Positions 61,066-64,000 of a DNA stretch of 64,000 nt are shown in pieces. Below the pieces are notes generated by a model. The model saw only the letters and a program-made list of their open reading frames with translations. It was not told the origin of the DNA and did not search any database. The stretch spans positions 62,001 to 126,000 of the forward strand of contig JAQCYU010000001.1 in assembly GCA_027682925.1 (NCBI GenBank). The letters run 5' to 3'. How positions within the stretch are numbered: the stretch's first letter is position 1; each line of letters opens with the position of its first letter. The position numbers and the translations under genes were made by a program. This DNA comes from Coriobacteriaceae bacterium AF45-21. Lineage in GTDB: Bacteria > Actinomycetota > Coriobacteriia > Coriobacteriales > Coriobacteriaceae.

Positions 61066-61079
61066 GAGACGTACCTCCC

Positions 61080-62117
61080 TTAGGCCTTATCCGACGGACC
61101 GCCAAGGCGGATGCGCGGGTCGAGGAATGCATAGCTAATGTCGACGAGCAGGTTGATCACCATAACGACGACAACAATGAGCGTAACGCCGCCCATAACG
61201 ATGGGCCAGTCGCGCATGCTAATGGCGCGGTAGACCTCGAAGCCGATGCCGGGCCAGTTAAAGACCGTCTCGGTCAGGATGGCGCCCGAAAGCATGCCGC
61301 CGAAGTCGACACCAATATAGGTAACGACGGGGATGAGTGCATTCTTAAGCGCATGCTTGATAATGATCGCGCGATTGGAGAGACCCTTGGCCTTTGCCGT
61401 ACGGATGTAATCCTGGTTCATGACGTCAAGCAGCTGCGAGCGCATAATGCGGGCGGCATAAGCGGTCGAAACCGAAGCCAGCGTAATGGTCGGAAGCACA
61501 TAGTGCATCCAATCCTGATACTGAGAGCTGGAACCGCCGGCACCCGAGATCGGCATGGAGAATGCACCGCCCGTGGCGTCCTTGAGAATGACGCCAAAGA
61601 ACAGCTGCAGCAACATACCGAGCCAGAAGGCCGGGACGGCAACGAGAATCGACGTGGTGAGCGTTACCAAAATATCCCAGAAGGAATAACGCTTGACCGC
61701 CGAAATGATACCCGCACCGATACCCATGATTGCCTCGAGCACGATAGCGCACGCGGCAAGTTTGACCGTATACGGATACTTCTGGGCAAAGATTTCCGTA
61801 ACCGGCAGCTTGCGCTGGTACGAATTGCCCAGATCGCCATGAAGCAGGCCGTTCATGTAATACAAGTAACGGTCCACGAGCGACGTTTGAACGGGGTCGC
61901 CGTTCTCGTCAAGGATCGCGTTGCCGTCCTCGTCCGTCTGGACCAGGTGATAGCGAACGCGAAGCTGAAGCTCTACCTCGGGGGACAGAGCCTTGTCTCC
62001 ACCGATCAGCTTGATCGGATCTCCCGGCACGATATTCTGGAGGGCGAACAGAATCAGCGTAACGCCCAAAAACACCGGGATGAACTGAAGCACACGTTTA
62101 ACGATGTACTTACCCAT
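61080..62117 (-). CDS. oppB: Oligopeptide ABC permease OppB
   Basis: Permease of 345 residues, intact. The N-terminal segment VKRVLQFIPVFLGVTLILFA is typical, followed by a soluble insert with GDGDPVQT-like acidic residues (TDEDGNAILDENGDP) that is longer than in many OppB. The EAA loop is RTAKAKGLSNRAIIIKHALK, and ILTETVFNWPGIGFEVYRAI and DIRIRLGG-like DPRIRLGGPS end it. It follows oppA with a hairpin between them, as expected for lower permease expression. Confidence 0.92.
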   Translation of the reverse strand: MGKYIVKRVLQFIPVFLGVTLILFALQNIVPGDPIKLIGGDKALSPEVELQLRVRYHLVQTDEDGNAILDENGDPVQTSLVDRYLYYMNGLLHGDLGNSYQRKLPVTEIFAQKYPYTVKLAACAIVLEAIMGIGAGIISAVKRYSFWDILVTLTTSILVAVPAFWLGMLLQLFFGVILKDATGGAFSMPISGAGGSSSQYQDWMHYVLPTITLASVSTAYAARIMRSQLLDVMNQDYIRTAKAKGLSNRAIIIKHALKNALIPVVTYIGVDFGGMLSGAILTETVFNWPGIGFEVYRAISMRDWPIVMGGVTLIVVVVMVINLLVDISYAFLDPRIRLGGPSDKA

Positions 62118-62148
62118 ACCACTCCCCTATCTAGGGATTAACCTAAAT

Positions 62149-62176
62149 GGGATGCCGATCGCCAGACCGGCATCCC
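62149..62176 (-). terminator. Intercistronic hairpin between oppA and oppB
   Basis: GGGATGCCG pairs with CGGCATCCC (62149-62157 with 62168-62176), followed by ATTTAGG. It likely reduces read-through into the permease genes. Confidence 0.65.
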
Positions 62177-62273
62177 AAAATTACCATCAGCCAGTTTACC
62201 CCAGGTTAGGGAGAACTGTATGTTTCCCATGAGTCTACGTAAATACTTGACCCTCACGGAAGCTGCAAAACCC

Positions 62274-63949
62274 TTAGGCGAGCTCGGCGGTACCCAGATC
62301 GGCGTGCTTCTGCGGATCAACATAGAGATGCTTGACGCGGTCAGAGCCAGCGATGGTGTGCGTGTAGAACATCACCGGGATAACCGGGCAGTCAGCGGCG
62401 ACCATGGCGTCGGCCTCCCGCATCTTGGCGATGCGCTCCTCGTCATCAACCGTGGTGCGGGCCTCGTCGACCTTGGCATCGAACTCGGGGTTGCTGTAAC
62501 CGGAGCGGTTGTCGCCACCGAGGGAGTCGGAGTGGAACAGCGGGTACAGGAAGTTGTCCATGATCGGGTAATCGGCGATCCAGCCCAGACGGCCGAACTG
62601 ATAGTTGAAGTTCTGATACTGCTCGAGCAGGGCAGACCACTCAGGGGTATCGGAGACAGCGGTAACGCCAACCTTGGCGAGGTCGCCGATGATGGACTCC
62701 ATGATCTCCTTGTGACCACCGTCCTGGTTGTAGGAAAGGGTCACATTAATGCCACGATCGCCGTTAGCGCCAGCGGGAGCGACCTTGTCGAGGTACTCGT
62801 TAGCCTTGTCGACGTCATAGGCGCAGAACTCCCATGCGCCCTCCTTGTAGCCGGCGATTCCCGGAGGAACGATGCCGTCAGCGGGGGTACGGGTACCCTT
62901 GAAGATGGTCTTGCAGATGGCCTCACGGTTGATGGCCAGGGAGATGCCCCTGCGCAGGTCGGCGTTATTGAACGGCTCGGCCGTGGTGTTGCAGGTCAGA
63001 TAGTACGTGGAAGGCTCGGCACCGAGCAGCATATGCTCGCCGTCACCCATGGTGTAGCCGTCCTTGGACTCGCCACGGTCCTTCTTTGCGGCGTCGATCT
63101 GAGCAACGGGAACGTCGCAGACATCGAGGTTACCGGCCTGGAACTCCTTGTAAGCGGTCTCCATGTCCTTGATGACCTGGAAGTGGATGGCGTCGATCTT
63201 GGCCTTGTCGCCATAGTAATCGTCAAACTTCTTGAGGTTGATCTCCTGACCATCCTCCCACTTGCCGTCCATCATGAACGGGCCGTTACCGACCGGGGCA
63301 AGGTAGAAGCTCTTGACATCGGACTCGGCGCACTCGGGAACCGGGGACAGAGCCGGGTGAGAGGCGACGAAGGGGAAGTCGGCGTAAGCGGAAGACAGCT
63401 TGACGACGAGGGTCTCATCGTCGGGGCAAGTAACACCGCTGAGCTCGGTAGCGTTGCCGGCAAGCAGATCGTCATAGCCCTCGACCATGGAAAGGTGGTA
63501 GGAGACCTCGGAAGGACCATACTCGGTAGCGATGGCCGACTTGGTGTTGACCAGGCGCTCCCAACCGAGCTTGAAGGACTTGGAAGTAACGTCGTCACCG
63601 TTGTGGAACTTGGCCTTCTTGATCTTGAAGGTGAACTCGGTGGCGTCGTCGTTAGCCTCAAAGGACTCGCAAGCCAGCGGAACGATCTCGCCCTTCTCGG
63701 GGTCGTACTCCGTCAGAGCGTCGAAGAGCTGGTACTCGACCTGAGTGCCTGATCCTCCTGGACGTTGTAGGGGTCGATGCAGACCGGGTTGTTGATGTAG
63801 AAGTTCAGCGTCGAACCGGAGTCAGATCCGGAAGCGTCGCCGCCCTTCTTGCCGCACGCGGCAAGAAAAGCCATGGAGCTCGCAGCGAGGGTGCCGCCAA
63901 CAAAGGCGCGACGACCCATAACGGGCTGGTGGAACATAGAATCAGCCAT
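62274..63949 (-). CDS. oppA: Oligopeptide-binding lipoprotein OppA, Tat-type signal (apparent frameshift near 63748)
   Basis: Family 5 solute-binding protein. The N terminus MADSMFHQPVMGRRAFVGGT carries a twin-arginine (RR-x-F) and a lipobox LAACGKK, so export by Tat followed by lipidation is likely. After INNPVCIDPYNVQEDQ the frame breaks. One added G gives EDQGTQVEYQLFDALTEYDP and 558 residues. Later segments are typical of family 5: NADLRRGISLAINREAICKT and GRLGWIADYPIMDNFLYPLF. ATG 63949 has AGGAGG. It is the first gene of the opp operon; the promoter is partly beyond the window. Confidence 0.87.
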
Positions 63950-64000
63950 GCCATCCTCCTTATGAGATAGGACAAAGTGAATTCGGCCGGGCAACGTCGA

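Noticed and set aside
62220-63752. 510-codon plus-strand frame opposite oppA
   Set aside because: Antisense of the binding-protein gene; the product is a featureless Val/Leu/Gly string.

Overview
The window looks like a chromosomal segment of a Gram-positive gut actinobacterium of the Coriobacteriia, most probably Collinsella. This is inferred from the GC-rich coding style, strong AGGAGG ribosome binding sites, the DUF3793 plus flavodoxin pair, the Coriobacteria-like amino-acid ABC permease with an extracellular N-terminal domain, anaerobic ribonucleotide reductase, and CCA-encoding tRNA genes. No phage, IS element, CRISPR array or rRNA operon was seen.

Layout. (1) 1-2.1 kb: an ArsR/SdpR-like regulator, then tcdA and tatD. 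(2) 2.2-13.6 kb, minus strand: an eleven-gene catabolic locus reading GntR regulator, YfcC-type transporter, YtcJ-like amidohydrolase, FrlC-like epimerase, FrlB-like deglycase, FrlD-like kinase, second PfkB kinase, amidohydrolase_2, YjbQ, BtpA, FGGY kinase. I read it as an expanded Amadori-product (fructoselysine or fructose-amino-acid type) utilisation locus. (3) 13.7-16.1 kb: two HAD phosphatases and deoC. (4) 16.1-19.8 kb: a small island with a palindrome-rich leader, an unknown protein, a ClpP-like protease and a VirD4/TraG-like ATPase with no other conjugation genes. (5) 19.9-38.9 kb: pgi, a half-size Fe-ADH-like protein, a UmuC/YolD translesion pair, a membrane-anchored HMA protein, DUF3793-flavodoxin, an amino-acid ABC transporter, nfo, oxidoreductases, a cyclase, panE-like, a secreted 3D-domain protein, and metY with a LysR activator and a leader-peptide region. 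(6) 39-47.8 kb: rnhA, oxidoreductase, acylphosphatase, Fur family, HAD, a UreE-like/SlyD-like pair, dipeptidase, YgjP metallopeptidase, a folate operon (folE, HD, folB) and nrdG. (7) 48-54 kb: nrdD under NrdR boxes, a GH13 glucosidase, and tRNA-Val, tRNA-Gly (three copies) and tRNA-Cys. (8) 54-64 kb: a partner-switching pair (STAS-HATPase fusion and PAS-GAF-SpoIIE phosphatase), tRNA-Leu and a complete opp oligopeptide transporter.

Two things stand out. First, several intergenic regions carry large nested inverted repeats. The clearest pair flanks the 3' end of the opp operon: both are about 125 nt, have 29-nt arms of unrelated sequence, and share short conserved boxes at the arm junctions. 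Related elements surround nrdG and nrdD. A second family (30443 and 31608) has a conserved outer stem and a divergent but still self-complementary inner stem. Second, eighteen otherwise normal genes are split by one or two single-base deletions, about 22 in total. Each is repairable by lengthening a run of two or three identical bases, and each repair makes the gene length a multiple of three. This points to unpolished long-read sequence rather than real decay. I annotate these genes as intact loci with an apparent frameshift.
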